64,000 nucleotides of DNA from Monosporascus cannonballus (Eukaryota; Ascomycota; Sordariomycetes; Xylariales). Of the stretch, positions 1 through 10,803 are shown in pieces. Numbering within the stretch: position 1 is the stretch's first letter; the number at the start of each line of letters is the position of its first letter. The position numbers and the translations under genes were made by a program. The notes under the pieces are model-generated. The model worked only from the letters and a program-made list of their open reading frames with translations. It was not told the DNA's origin and did not search any database. The stretch covers positions 1-64,000 of the forward strand of contig QJNS01000037.1 in NCBI GenBank assembly GCA_004154925.1. Reading direction: 5' to 3'.

Positions 1-18
1 CCCCCCCCCCCCCCCCCC
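1..18. repeat. poly-C homopolymer at window edge
   Basis: Eighteen consecutive C residues open the window, followed by an A-rich stretch. It could be a genuine microsatellite or an assembly-edge artefact; nothing in the window decides this. Confidence 0.7.
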
Positions 19-100
19 AAAAGAACAAACACACGTACAGCCTCTCTCCTCCAACACCGCATCCACAGCAGCAATCACACAACACAGCAACACTCACAAC

Positions 101-424
101 ATGAGCACCCCAGTCCTCCCCCTAACCGTCCCCCCGCTTACGGCGGCCCCCCCCCCCGGATTCATCGCGGCGGCCACATTTCTCCGCCCCGTGCTCCTGC
201 CGCTCGTCAAGGTCGACCTGTTCCTCCTGGTCTGGAGCGCGGCATTCCGGCTCGTCAACAGCAGGTCGCCGCTCGAGTTCGTCCTCATGGTCCTCTTCAT
301 CCTGGACGGGTGCTCGCTCATGTGCGGGCTTTTGTGCGGCGGCGGCGGTGGCGGCATGGGCGCAGCCCGCATGGTGTCCTCGGCGCTCTTCCTGTCTCTC
401 TATGCGCTGACTCGCTTCCCTTGA
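101..424 (+). CDS. small hydrophobic hypothetical protein (107 aa)
   Basis: A 107-residue open frame whose ATG has a good fungal start context (CACAAC before ATG) and an A/C-rich leader as is common in fungal 5' UTRs. The product starts with a Pro-rich segment (residues 1-20). It then has two hydrophobic stretches (about 22-50 and 57-75) that could be membrane segments, and a Gly run at about 77-83. No family is recognised. The opposite strand also has a 92-aa frame over the same bases, so GC bias alone could produce such ORFs. No introns or partner genes are evident. It may be a small membrane protein or a chance ORF. Confidence 0.35.
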   Translation: MSTPVLPLTVPPLTAAPPPGFIAAATFLRPVLLPLVKVDLFLLVWSAAFRLVNSRSPLEFVLMVLFILDGCSLMCGLLCGGGGGGMGAARMVSSALFLSLYALTRFP

Positions 425-1560
425 GAGGGATCTTGGTTGGGCGTGATACGGTATGATGCACGCCGGGGAGTTTGTCTGGTGGAAATGAGCATCTTTGTCT
501 TCCCGTGGAAAGGGCTAGTTGTGTTAGGGAGTCAGGTCTGCAATGGAAAACCTGCTGGGTGAGGGAGGCACACATGGTCCCCTGGTGCAGACTACGTGCT
601 TGTGTGAGCGTTTCGATGGCGGATAGGTCCTGCTCCTTCAACGATAATCCCCTTTGTGCGGTCGAGGTTATGAATGGGGGTCGTGATTACGAACAAGGCG
701 ACATGTTTGGAACTTTCGAGGAAGTAAAGCACCCGCTTGTCACCCGGTTCACTCCGCATAAGGGGAGTCACCACTACTCCTCAGGTGCTACCTAACTCCG
801 ACCAAGTTATCCAGCCCCCATAGGCCGTAACTATTTGATACCATCCATCCCCCAGCGATTGAGAGATGAAACGAAGCGGGTAGTTGAAGCACAGGGTCGC
901 TTCGCTGATTACAGCAGATCTGAATTATGGTTGTCATCCGGGAGGTCAGATCCGCGGTCTCCATTTCGAGATGTCACCCAAGAGCGCAGAATGCGGGAAA
1001 GTCCAGGGAATTAACCGCCCCGGTTCCAAGATATTTTTCGAAGTCGAATGCCGGCCGTGTGAAGTTTAGGAGATTGAAGTCGGACAATAATTATCGCAGG
1101 CGCTCGCTGATAAGGTCTCTGGTAGATTTCGGGTTCGTATTCGTATTCCGCCATGGCAATCCGGCAGTTTTCTAGTTCAGGGGTGATTTGCCCGCTAAAT
1201 TGGAAAATTACAATTGGTTAGGTTAGGGGAGTTCTGGAATCTGAGGCCCCCGGTCACCGCTTTCCCTTATTGACATCAAGAGGAAGCATAATTGGCTGAA
1301 AGACAAAATGCTAGCATGGTCCGGGTATAGCGCTTGATGCTTTATCGCAAGTGTCCGTGGCGGGCAATAAAATGGGGTGTGAAAGACGGAGGGGTGGGGC
1401 TCTGGGTGCGCCGAGATATGCAGGAACTTGACCAATTGATAGCGGAATTTATCTTCTCCATACTCCCTACCTACCCTGGACCCTTTGGGGGGGGTGGGAC
1501 TTGAAGCTCTAAGCTAAAATTTCGCTGGATCCCTTTTCTCAAATTTCCCATCTCCAAGAC
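425..1560. other. intergenic DNA, no gene recognised
   Basis: Normal-GC DNA with only short overlapping ORFs on both strands, none with recognisable motifs or convincing splice structure. A G-rich tract lies near 1490. Nothing else is supported here. Confidence 0.5.
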
Positions 1561-1792
1561 TTCCCGTTGCTCGCAACTAAACATCAAACACGATCACGAA
1601 TCCTTCGTCCGTATCGCTCGTTGTAAGGTATATTGCGAATACGACCACCCATCCGACCGTCGTCGATATCTATTCTATCCTCGTCGCCGTTGTGTCACAT
1701 AGGCATTTCCTCCTACCGTGCGTGCATCTAGCATCTTGTCTCTACTCCCGACCCCTAGGTACTGACTGATTCAGCCACCGCCTTCATCCAAT
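1561..1792 (+). promoter_or_regulatory. probable ERG6 promoter-proximal region and 5' UTR
   Basis: Pyrimidine-rich DNA directly upstream of the ERG6 ATG, with repeated CT tracts (for example around 1670-1700 and 1730-1780) typical of transcription start regions in filamentous ascomycetes. No TATA box or sterol-response element could be assigned with confidence. The boundaries are approximate. Confidence 0.4.
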
Positions 1793-3150
1793 ATGGCGCC
1801 TTCAACCAAGATCCAGCTCGAGAAGCAAGACAGGGAGCGTGATGCTGCCTTCAACAAGGCCATGCACGGTAACTCGGCGCAAGCACAGGGTGGTATCAGA
1901 GCCATGTTCAGCAAAGACGCGAAGGCAAAGAAGGCCGCTGTCGATGAGTACTTCAAGCATTTTGACAACAAGTCTGCCAGGGAAGAAACCGAGGAGATTC
2001 GAGCCGTACGTTCTTCCCACCTAGGCCGTTGCTTCTTTACTGCGTTCGAACGTAGTAACCGTTCACTAGCTAACGCATGAATTTTATAGCAACGAACTGC
2101 GGAATACGCGACCCTGACGAGGCAGTACGTGCTACCGATATCCCCCCCCTTAATCCCGTGGCCGCCGTATTAACTGTTAATCTCCCAGTTACTACAACCT
2201 GGCAACCGACATCTACGAGTACGGGTGGGGCCAGTCTTTCCACTTCTGTCGGTATTCCCTCGGTGAGAGCTTCTACCAGGCCATTGCCCGGCATGAGCAC
2301 TACCTCGCACACCAGATTGGCATCAAGGAGGGCATGAGGGTCCTCGACGTAGGCTGTGGTGTCGGTGGACCCGCCCGAGAGATCGCCAAGTTCACCGGTG
2401 CACACGTTACTGGTCTGAACAACAACGACTACCAGATCGAGCGCGCCACCCACTACGCCGCCAAGGAGGGCCTCTCGAGCCAACTGACTTTCGTGAAGGG
2501 CGATTTCATGGTTCGTACATCCCCGAGAGGTCGCCCCCTTGCCATGCTTACACGAGCTAACTCGGTCGCAGCAAATGGACTTCCCCGACAACAGCTTCGA
2601 TGCCGTCTATGCGATAGAGGCCACCGTCCATGCCCCCAAGCTCGCCGGTGTCTACAGCGAGATCTTCCGGGTTCTCAAGCCCGGTGGTGTCTTTGGTGTG
2701 TACGAGTGGCTGATGACGGACGACTACGACCAGGACAACCTCGAGCACCGGGAGATCCGGCTTGGCATCGAGGAGGGTAACGGCATCTCCAACATGGTCA
2801 AGATATCGGAGGGTCTGGAGGCCATGCGCGAGGCCGGCTTCGAGCTCCTGCATCACGAGGACCTCGCCCAGCGCCCCGATCCTATCCCCTGGTACTGGCC
2901 CCTCGCCGGCGAGTGGAAGTACCTGCAGTCGATCTGGGACACCCCGACTATCGCCCGCATGACGTGGTGGGGACGCGGCATTGCCCACAGTGCCGCCGCC
3001 CTGCTCGAGGCCGCCGGTCTGGCGCCCAAGGGCACCAAGAAGACGGCGGACAGCCTTGCCAAGGGCGCCGACTGCCTTGTCGCCGGCGCCAGGCAGAACC
3101 TGTTCACGCCCATGTACCTGATGGTCGGCAAGAAAGCCGCCCAGAGCTGA
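1793..3150 (+). CDS. ERG6: sterol 24-C-methyltransferase (ERG6), four exons, 382 aa
   Basis: Transfers a methyl group from S-adenosylmethionine to C-24 of the sterol side chain (zymosterol or lanosterol type) in ergosterol synthesis, at the ER or lipid droplets. Exons inferred from splice signals and frame: 1793-2005, 2090-2124, 2189-2510, 2572-3150. The introns are 84, 64 and 61 bp, with GTACGT, GTACGT and GTTCGT donors, AG acceptors and CTAAC-like branch sites in introns 1 and 3. The spliced frame is 1149 nt (382 aa), the usual family length. Diagnostic motifs: [11 protein letters not shown] (sterol-binding region I), [10 protein letters not shown] (SAM motif I), and IEATVHAP followed by LKPGG (SAM motifs II/III and sterol region). 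The C-terminal sterol methyltransferase domain is complete. Nothing is missing, and the gene looks functional. It anchors the window as normal host DNA. Confidence 0.97.
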
Positions 3151-4457
3151 GATCCATGACACTTGGCAGCAGAGTGACGATAATTATAATATAATTGGGT
3201 ACGATGTCCGCGGCTTGGCGGAAACGGGCGCCGCCACTACGATACGTAATACGGGGTCCGGTAACGAGACGATGGAAATGCATATATACATCTGTTTAGA
3301 TCTACGTAATTCTGGAGAGCTGGCGAGCCGGTGGTGGGGCGTGCGGACCAGATGACTGGATTAGTGACAGAAGATGGATGCCTCCGATGTAGGGGGACAA
3401 GGCTCGCCGGCCCTTGGTTCGCTGTACCATATATGGGACGAGATATGCGCTGCGTCATACATATAACTAATTACATAACGTTTTAAAGATCCTTTTCATG
3501 ATCGAAGCTTATGCCCTTGATTGGGGTATGTTCCTGGTACGCGGGCAGATGTCGCCCTTCCGGAAGTCGTACCTTGACGGCTTGGCGGGTGGGCGCCTTA
3601 GAGCGTCGCATAGCCAAGGTCATACCAAACGGCAAAGGGGCTAGCTACTAAGGCTCCCGGATCTGCAAATCTGGGAAGTTTTAGGTAGCGCTAGGTACAG
3701 TACATCAGTGTATTAAAACTCTGTATTGCACGGTAAAAGCTTCCTATATAAGGGCTCTTCTAGGCTATGGTTACCAGCGGATAGAACCCAGGAACGCCAT
3801 CATCAAATGCATATATCGGGGCTTGCACATATACTCAACTCATCTGTATCAAGCATAAGTTTGTAAACAAGATAATGCCTATAAGGAGTTGAATAATGCA
3901 ATGCCCGGATTAACCTGGATAATACTGATTATCCAATTTCTAGCTCGTAATACCCCGTATGGTTATCCAGCTAGTTATCCAATTCCTCCATAGTAAGCCC
4001 TTCGCCCATCTCCTTCGTCCCCTAAATTCCTGATCTACCAAGGGCTTCCTGGCTACTCTTGATGGATATCATATGCTTCAGGGAGGTCTCGCAGGCTCTT
4101 CGTGCTGGAGCTGCTCCAGATCTTGCGGGTGAGCAGTGAGCTGGAACCCGTTACCCGACTGAATACGTAACAGCGCAAATTCACAACCGGAAAAGGCCAC
4201 CAGTATGACCGGCTCAGGCACGCGCCGTGCCTCACCAATCTACGCCGTAGGAGACGGTCGCCTAACGCCCGAAATGGGTGAAGCTACGCAGACGGAGATG
4301 GTTATGCTGGTATTGACGATGAGGTATATCTTGACGGGGATCGTGAAGACATCACTCGGCAGGAAGACGGAATGAGGGCAGACGGTTATGTTGGGAGGAT
4401 GAATTCGTAGAAGAGGATGGCTCGTACTTCGCCCAAAACACCTCATACCGTGGCAAT
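3151..4457. other. ERG6 3' flank and intergenic DNA, no gene recognised
   Basis: No supported gene. The first part must hold the ERG6 3' UTR and polyadenylation signal; an AT-rich TAATTATAATATAATT run at 3179-3194 is a candidate. Around 3905-3990 the TTATCCA-type words recur at short spacing without a clear period. Short ORFs on both strands lack motifs. Confidence 0.45.
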
Positions 4458-4715
4458 ATGACCGAGTCTCATTACGCTGCCTTGTCTCCGAGTGAACAGA
4501 ACAAAGCGGCGATAGACAAAGCCGCCGAAGCATTTGTATGCCGCCACTGCGCACAGAAATTCGAGGAGAGACCAGCCTTCTTCGTCCACAACATTACTCA
4601 ACAATGCCGAAGACAGGATCCTACCGTTACTGATATGCCGGGGCATCTTCAAGGGCGTCTCCATGGTACGCCGCGTCTGCAACCATCGCCCTCAAGAAAT
4701 ACCTCTTTCCCCTAG
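4458..4715 (+). CDS. ORF with a possible C2HC finger, perhaps a remnant
   Basis: An 85-aa frame with one suggestive motif, FVCRHCAQKF followed by a His and a Cys (C-x2-C, then H about 15 residues on, then C after a short gap) at residues about 27-50. This resembles degenerate zinc-finger pieces found in fungal transposable-element proteins, but the match is weak and the rest of the frame is featureless. No introns or neighbours support it. It could be a fragment of a mobile-element protein or a chance ORF. Confidence 0.2.
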   Translation: MTESHYAALSPSEQNKAAIDKAAEAFVCRHCAQKFEERPAFFVHNITQQCRRQDPTVTDMPGHLQGRLHGTPRLQPSPSRNTSFP

Positions 4716-5310
4716 TTTCGCTCCTCCAGCAGTGTTGGATCCGTGTAGTGTTCTTCGGTAATCCGGGGCCGCTGTGTTTTCCTTTCGGAAAAGTTGTTGG
4801 TGTTGCCCCGACCTAAATGTAATCCAAGGCGGGACAGCCTTTTCGAGAGACGATTTATGGTACCTCCTTTTGTCTCCCCCCTATTTTCCCCCTTTTCTTT
4901 TATCCTCCGTGATAGGAAATTCTTCACGGTCCGGCGCATAGAGGATTTAGGCCCTTTGCTCTTCTTCCGGCGACCCAGCCCGTCATTGTCGCTCCCCCCT
5001 TTGCTATGAGAATGATCGCTAAGCCCATCGCCTTTCCGTTGATCGACGTCTCCACCACCATACTTCTGACCATCCGCATCGTCACCACTATGGAACTGCT
5101 GGCCGCATCTAACCGGCAGATGCAAGCCATGGAGCGGGTGATAGCACAGCAAGGACGAGCGCAGAGATTGAAGGCCCCCGCAACCCCGGCGGCGAAACTC
5201 TCGGTGCTCGTCGTTGGCAGTCTCTGTGCGAGGTCAGAACGTTGATGTGTCGATTGATGATCAAGAGCGAATGATGATATGTCTCGATGGCTTTTATGCT
5301 TATTGCTTAT
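4716..5310. other. no recognised gene
   Basis: Short ORFs on both strands (for example a basic 146-aa frame on the minus strand at 4712-5152 and a 79-aa plus-strand frame at 5006-5245). None has a recognisable domain and the two strands compete. I see no repeat or RNA gene. Confidence 0.4.
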
Positions 5311-6137
5311 CTAATGGTGTAGCCTACCAGTCGTACCGACCGCCGTCAGGAACATGGCGATAAGAGTAACGACCACGCCGACAATGCGGATATCGGACCA
5401 GAAGTCGGGCCAGCCGACTAGGCGGTTGAGGTAATTTCCCGGGGCCCTGACGGAAAGGAAGGGGGGGGTGTCCCGGGAGACACCCACGGTGGCAGCGTCA
5501 GCCTCAGTGTCAGCAGCAGCGGTAGGGCGGTAGCGTCGTAGCCCGGGGCCACGACCTGTTCCAGGCGATCGGGGTCGGTCGAGACGTCGAAGACCTCCCA
5601 CACCTTCGAGACCCTCATGAGCAAAAGACAATACCCCTTGATGTCTCTCACGTGGTTGAGCGTCGGGATCGCGGAGACTAGCTGCATATCTCGGATGGAA
5701 AGCAGGCTGGCCATCCGCCAATAGCCGGAATCCTTGTGGCGGGCGAGGAAAATGTGGTCGAGGTTGATGAATTGTACTGGCCTTCGATGATAGAACCGAA
5801 GATGCTACCAGATACGGGGCGTAGACGTAGTAGGACCGTCATTGTCCTTGCTATGCAACGAGCCGAAGAATCAAACTTCCAGTTTGTTCCCCGGCCAGCC
5901 TGATGTCGCCGTTCAAACAAACCAACGGTCGTGACTCGTTCTGGCAACCAGTTTTGGCTTGCCAGCAAACCCGAAGTAATATGAGTCTCTTTCCTCCTCT
6001 CCTGGCTTGTAAGGACCTGACGGCGATGACATCTCGGTGGCTTGTGGTCTGTCAATTGTCGGGCCGCGGACACTCGATGGAATCGACAGTGGATATTTGT
6101 CAGATCCTGAAGTGCCGAAAAATGTGAGGCCCCACAC
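5311..6137 (-). pseudogene. decayed gene remnant ending in a membrane segment
   Basis: Three minus-strand frames look like successive pieces of one broken gene. The 5' piece (about 5913-6137) reads GKPKLVARTSHDRW near its end, similar from memory to a widespread uncharacterised fungal family. A middle piece (5418-5714) contains SLLSIRDMQLVSAIP. The last piece ends (5311-5440) with LVGWPDFWSDIRIVG followed by a hydrophobic stretch ending TAVGTT, which looks like a C-terminal membrane helix. Stops and frame changes separate the pieces, and no splice sites restore a single frame convincingly. A second, similar tail lies at 7170-7345. The function is unknown. Confidence 0.35.
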
Positions 6138-6341
6138 TACGGCGGGACAACTATCAGGTCTTAAATCTCACAATATTCTGGCGCTTTTGGTCTGTCTTGG
6201 GTCGGGACTCGGAGACGAACTCGTGCGGAATCTTTTCTGCGGCCGATACTGACCGCGAGATTTCGAAGATTTTGAGCGACGTCAAGAAGGTCAAGACAGA
6301 ATTCGTCTATATAAGTTCTCCTTCGCACTATCAACGCAGGG

Positions 6342-6512
6342 ATGATCTTTGGTGACAAGACGCGCAACCCCGTCCTGGAACAGGCTCACACCCACCCCCA
6401 GAACATCTACCTGGACACTTTTCTGGATGGCCTGACTCCGGCTTTCATTCGTAACGCCCGGCCAAGGGTACCAAAGGTTCTTCCGCCGCTGCCCCGGACA
6501 TTCCCTCTCTAG
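6342..6512 (+). CDS. short open frame, possible exon or fragment (56 aa)
   Basis: A 56-codon frame with coding-like composition: it begins with MIFGDKTRN and continues through QNIYLDTFLDGLTPAF to a Pro-rich tail. The upstream frame is blocked, so it would need an upstream exon or be a fragment. I do not recognise the family. It sits in the gene-fragment mosaic and is probably another decayed piece. Confidence 0.2.
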   Translation: MIFGDKTRNPVLEQAHTHPQNIYLDTFLDGLTPAFIRNARPRVPKVLPPLPRTFPL

Positions 6513-7169
6513 AAAACCATACTAGAGACGACTAAGATGGCGCCCTATGATATTTATGCCGAAGTAGGTTGCATGTATCCTCGAAACCTTGGCAACAGGG
6601 CAGTCGGGAAAGCTGAGAAGTTCCAGAGTAGGTGCTCCCTGGGTTTCCGAGCCGTCAGGCAAGAAAAGGCAGTCTCCCCATTCGGGTGCTGTCTGGTAGG
6701 ATGACTCGAGTGTATATAAGCGCGGATATAACGTGGTCGCGGAGGAAAAACGAGACGACCTCTGCTTACGATCGTACTCGGTCAAATTCTTGCATACTCT
6801 GGTGTCTTTATTGGCGGATCGCCCCTTTCCGTGACAGCTGCGAAGTCCTGACCTCATTCCCCGGATAGCTGGCTGGAATGGGGCCCTTTTAGGTACCGCT
6901 GAATGTTTCGACGTCTATCATTGTCCAACTGGATAAAGTCAGACTTGTACCGACCAGGCATCTTGAGTCTGTGGGAGTACCAAACATTAACAGCATATCT
7001 TAAAGTATGATAAGAGGCCGTAGGAGGTCCTGCGATTTATTTCTACTGCGATAAACAGCTGGGGAAATGCGTATTCCGGTTAATAATAAGAAGGGAAAAT
7101 GTGGGGAGCAACGAACCTTGATCGAGTAACGGAATGATCTTCTTACGCCTTTACTGTTGGGGAACCCGG

Positions 7170-7345
7170 GCTTCCCATTGCATTTCTTCAGTGGTATGCA
7201 GAAAATCCCGAGCCAAAAGGAAAACTTGCCGGCCTGCTCAACGCTGGCGGCGAAACCCTGAGTCCAGGCCCCAACGGCCGTGGCGAGGCCACCGAAGATG
7301 ACGGCGAGGATGACGGCGACCAGGCGAATGTCGGGTCATGAGGGC
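7170..7345 (-). pseudogene. fragment resembling the 5311-5440 membrane tail
   Basis: The minus strand reads PDIRLVAVILAV, then a hydrophobic stretch ending TAVGAW, then QGFAASVEQAGKF. The spacing of D-I-R-x-V and T-A-V-G matches the tail at 5311-5440. An in-frame TGA precedes the segment. It is probably a diverged second copy of the same membrane-protein 3' end. The function is unknown. Confidence 0.3.
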
Positions 7346-7589
7346 CCACGAGTCTGACCAGCCGACCTGGCAGCTGAGAAGGGCAGCCGAAGGAGCGCAT
7401 CACGAAGCCGGGACTCTTTATTCGTCCATGGAATTCCTGGATCACGGAGGTGATACGATAGCATCTCGGACGATGTGTGGGAGCCTCTTACTGCTGCCGG
7501 CTCTCCAGTTGTCAGAGACGCTCGCCTCGCTCCTCCGCATACACGGAGTTTCGCCCTGCCTCATAGCTGCGGCGCATAATCGGCGTCGG

Positions 7590-7906
7590 CCAGAGGCTCT
7601 TCGGAGGGCGGGGGGAGATGGTGTGGCTGTAGCTGGGATTCATTAACCCAGCGTTGACGGTTTGCAGAACCCACCCCCTGGCCATGGCCCTTCTTGCGAG
7701 AGACTGTGTCCATCTCCGGTCGGCTCTTCCCAAGCACTTCGTCACGACGTCGAAGTACTTTTCGATGCTAGCCCATATCGCATCTATCTTCCACTCCATA
7801 GTCATTTCGAATCCAGCATGGACGTTATAACCTCGACACCGTAGGTCGAATCGTCCATGATGATTGTAGGGTCCTCTACAATCGACCATTTCGAGTAATC
7901 GAGGTG
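7590..7906 (-). pseudogene. amidoligase-like gene remnant
   Basis: Minus-strand pieces in shifting frames. At 7804-7906 the frame reads SKWSIVEDPTIIMDDS, then YGVEVITSMLD. About 60 bp further, in another frame, comes WASIEKYFDVVTK, and further on a Pro-rich segment (QLQPHHLPPPSEE). From memory, the order W-x-V/I-x-D-P...GVEV-x-(T/S)-P-x-L...I...YFDV followed by a Leu/Met-Pro-rich segment is that of fungal putative amidoligases (Amidoligase_2, ATP-grasp-related). The usual Pro after T/S is Met here, and the His-x-His block expected after FDVVT is not visible. Frameshifts and stops make it non-functional. The family assignment is moderately uncertain. Confidence 0.4.
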
Positions 7907-8013
7907 ATGTCTTCACTTGCGGAAGTGTACGCGTGATCGAAGGACTCTCCCAAAGCGACGATAGATGTTCAGCCATAAAGGACTGCGGCAGCTGCTGTGG
8001 CCATCTAGTTCCT

Positions 8014-8190
8014 CTACGGTCTGACATAGGAATATGTGTATTCGCTGGAGTATGTGATGCCTAAAGCAAGGGTGCAGACATCGTCGAACGTCATGTCGCA
8101 GGCTCCAGCACCCTCTCCCCGGAAGAATGCCTCAAAGCCGCCGTCATAGTCCGTAGGTTCGTCCCACGCGCCTCTTTGAACGTCTTTGCG
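8014..8190 (-). CDS. unidentified exon-like open frame (58 aa)
   Basis: A 58-codon minus-strand frame with protein-like composition (WDEPTDYDGGFEAFF, then DMTFDDVCTLALGITYSS), ending at a TAG. It has no start and would be an internal or last exon, or a fragment. The family is not recognised. It lies just upstream, on the same strand, of the amidoligase-like remnant and could belong to it or to the decayed helicase-like gene further upstream. Confidence 0.25.
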   Translation of the reverse strand, partial: RKDVQRGAWDEPTDYDGGFEAFFRGEGAGACDMTFDDVCTLALGITYSSEYTYSYVRP

Positions 8191-8291
8191 TTAGAATAGG
8201 GGTAATAGCGCCCCAAACCACTTGTGTATATATAGATATGTAGCCCTCCCCAGCTGTATGCTGGTCTCTTAGCATGGAATTCAACGGGTAT

Positions 8292-9592
8292 TCAACGCAT
8301 CTTTGACACTTTGGCCCCAGGCGATTGCTCGGAGGGACGGTCGCAAAGGCGTCTCGACTGGCAATGGCTTTTTGATGCCTCGTATCCACGCTGCTGTCGA
8401 GCCCTAAGACTCCAGATCGCCAGCAGAAGGATCTCACGACGAGTTTGCGGGCTCGCTTGGCACAATCCTTGCTGCTGAGATTGTATGGACCGAATTTCAG
8501 AACGTGATGTAGGAGCTTGACGCATATGACAATTAGGCGAATATGAGCACGCGACTAAGCCGGCGCAGTATCGATCGAAGCGGTCCCTGGTTTTAAACTG
8601 GAAAACGATGTGAAGCTTTAGCAGCCTCGCATCCCGCTTTTTAGCCCACATCGCGAATATGTCGCTTTTCCTGACCATTGCCCGGCGAGCATTTGGTCTC
8701 TGCCCATGCTTCTCTGCTACTTTTGCGAGTACGTGTACAGCCAGGAAGTAATCCGAAGCCTCGATATTTCGTCCGTAAGGCGTTCGTCGAACTTGGCGTC
8801 GTTTATGCCCGCAGCCTTTTCTGTGACTTTCGTCACTCCAGCATTCAGTTCTCTTGGCACACCGTACACTAAGCGGATGGATTATTTCCGCGTCTTCGTA
8901 ACCCATGGTCTTCTGCACCTGAGCCGCCTTTGCCGGGATATCGTCGACCTGGGCGTTGTTGGGACAGAAGTACAAAGTCTTGGCGCTGTCATCGCTGTGG
9001 TCGATCGCGGCGGCGACCGTGCAGACGAACGTCGACTTGTCACAGGCTACACAACAGTCCATGCGGACGAAATTGTCTTCAGCATCGTCCATGGACTCCC
9101 ATTGGGCTCGTTGAGACTCATCCAGCCTGTCGGACCCTGCCTGGATTCGGGGCTCCGCTTGTCCGTCGACGGCCTGTTTGAGCACTTATTCACGGAACAG
9201 CGTCTTCTCCGGCGACTGTAACTTCAGGGTAGCGGGTCTGTTGAGAATCCTCTGTGCCCGCTTACTGGGTGCGAGTCCTTCGATGGACGCGTGCTTAGGG
9301 TGCATTGCTTTTGCAAAAGCTTGGATCTCTTGTCGAGTAGGTTTCTCGACCAGCAGGCTAGTCTGGGCATTCGAGTTCGGGAGTGCGAAGGGCGAAAGTG
9401 GACCGCCGAAACCTGCTGTCGGTATCCTTTCGCATGTCGCCTCCGGAGATAATCCACCTGGGCCATGAGGCTGCCAACCTTTTGTTCGACAGCTTCCTTA
9501 AGTTTCTCGAGCTCCTTCGTGAGCGTCCTCGCCTGTCCGGCCTCCTTGTCGCCAGCGGTTGTCATTTCCCTTTTTCGTGGTATCTCTGCCAT
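8292..9592 (-). pseudogene. SF1/AAA_11-like helicase remnant
   Basis: The likely start is the ATG at 9592, followed by a Lys/Glu-rich coiled-coil-like N-terminus (LTKELEKLKEAVEQK). After a frame change, the minus-strand frame 8292-9185 carries DESQRAQWESM, then ACDKSTFVCTVAAAI, AKTLYFCPNNAQVDD and KTMGYEDAEII. From memory this is the order seen in fungal helicase-like proteins where GKS/GKT (Walker A) precedes FVCTVAAAI. Here the Gly of the P-loop is Asp. The following part drifts out of frame, although FLAVHVLAKVAEKHGQRP looks original. No motif II or later helicase motifs are visible, so this is a truncated, inactive remnant. The family call is moderate. Confidence 0.45.
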
Positions 9593-9595
9593 TGT

Positions 9596-10291
9596 TTATA
9601 TCGCTTCCTTGTCATCCTTGTGGAGTCTCGACATGCGAAATCTTGTTGACAGGTGCTTTGCGGAAACTCCCGGAAGCCCCCTCGCTCTCCCTAGTGTACT
9701 CAATTTGCTAATAGCGGCCTCATTAGCAATGGAGTACTCTGCAATACACTTCGATTTTGGTGGTTTCGGAAATGATCTTGACAGGACTCCATGAACTGTA
9801 CAAACTGAACAACTGGGTTGTTGCCTGCTGGCTATGGCGATAGACACGACGCAATGTTTGCTCCATAATTGTTTCGTAAAAGTAAGTATAGCTATAAGGA
9901 GAGCGGCCGATACCGTGGCAGGCTGGGGATCTTGTATGAAAGCAGACAGAGAGTTGTAGCCAATCTCGTCAACATCAGGGCCGGCGCAGACTCTGGTAGG
10001 GACTAAACTGACCGGCTTGAACCGGGTCAAATAATACAGGACTTCTCGTGGTCCTAGACTTGAGACCGACCATTCCGGGCCTGGCCCCTCTCCGGGGTCG
10101 ACGTCGTCCGCTTTATCATTGTTAGGTCTCTGGCTCCATATGCACATCGACTCATAACTTGGTAGCTCAAATGAAATAACTGGGACAGAGTTCGAGGGGC
10201 TGTGCGGGTCTCCATCTGTCCCTTGGCCCGGCCCTGGCTTTGCTTCTGACCCTCTGTGTTTTGCGGTGTCGGCGCCCCGTCTGCTCTCCAT
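9596..10291 (-). CDS. unidentified 231-aa open frame
   Basis: A 231-residue minus-strand frame. The N-terminal third is Pro/Gly/Asp-rich (low complexity). The middle (residues 85-130) reads LGPREVLYYLTRFKPV and then a hydrophobic stretch (VSAALLIAILTF) that could be a membrane segment. No domain is recognised and overlapping frames exist on the same strand (10054-10458). It lies upstream of the helicase-like remnant without an obvious link. It may be a real but unknown gene, or non-coding. Confidence 0.2.
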   Translation of the reverse strand: MESRRGADTAKHRGSEAKPGPGQGTDGDPHSPSNSVPVISFELPSYESMCIWSQRPNNDKADDVDPGEGPGPEWSVSSLGPREVLYYLTRFKPVSLVPTRVCAGPDVDEIGYNSLSAFIQDPQPATVSAALLIAILTFTKQLWSKHCVVSIAIASRQQPSCSVCTVHGVLSRSFPKPPKSKCIAEYSIANEAAISKLSTLGRARGLPGVSAKHLSTRFRMSRLHKDDKEAI

Positions 10292-10803
10292 TTCCGGACC
10301 GCGTCAAATTCGGCCGAGAGATTCGCCTCCGTTCTGTCCGAATAAGTGCCAAATGGTGTCCAGTCGCTGCTTTTCTTTGCTTCGTTCTTACCTCGGGACT
10401 GCACAATGCAGAGAGCTGAGCCGAAGTGCAGAGAGTCAACGTGCAGGGAATTTGTCACACTTACTAAGGATCAGGTGCACAGCTCTTGAGGATATATTGA
10501 CTTGTCTAAAGCTAGGAAGCGTTGATCCCATTTGTTGTGGGCGATCCACTGATATAGGGCTCCGGGAAGGAATAACAATCACCCGAAGACCCTAGCTAGG
10601 GGTGCCCTTTTCCATGACAGAATTAATGCGCAGCGGGAGCTGAATTTCTGACTGAGAGATGTCTGTGGGAGCTGAAGTAATGGCTGATGATGAATCCAAA
10701 AAGGGTGTATGCGAGACGACGAGCCCAGAAACGATGTATGTGATGTGATGAGGAGAAGAACCCAACGATGAGAGGAGTGTGCTTCTAGACGCTGTTTCTT
10801 GTA

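Noticed and set aside
1..18. Telomere end
   Set aside because: Poly-C is not a fungal telomere repeat (TTAGGG/CCCTAA) and no such repeat follows.
2557..3162. 201-aa minus-strand ORF over ERG6
   Set aside because: It is a shadow of ERG6 exon 4; GC-rich codon bias leaves the antisense frame open.
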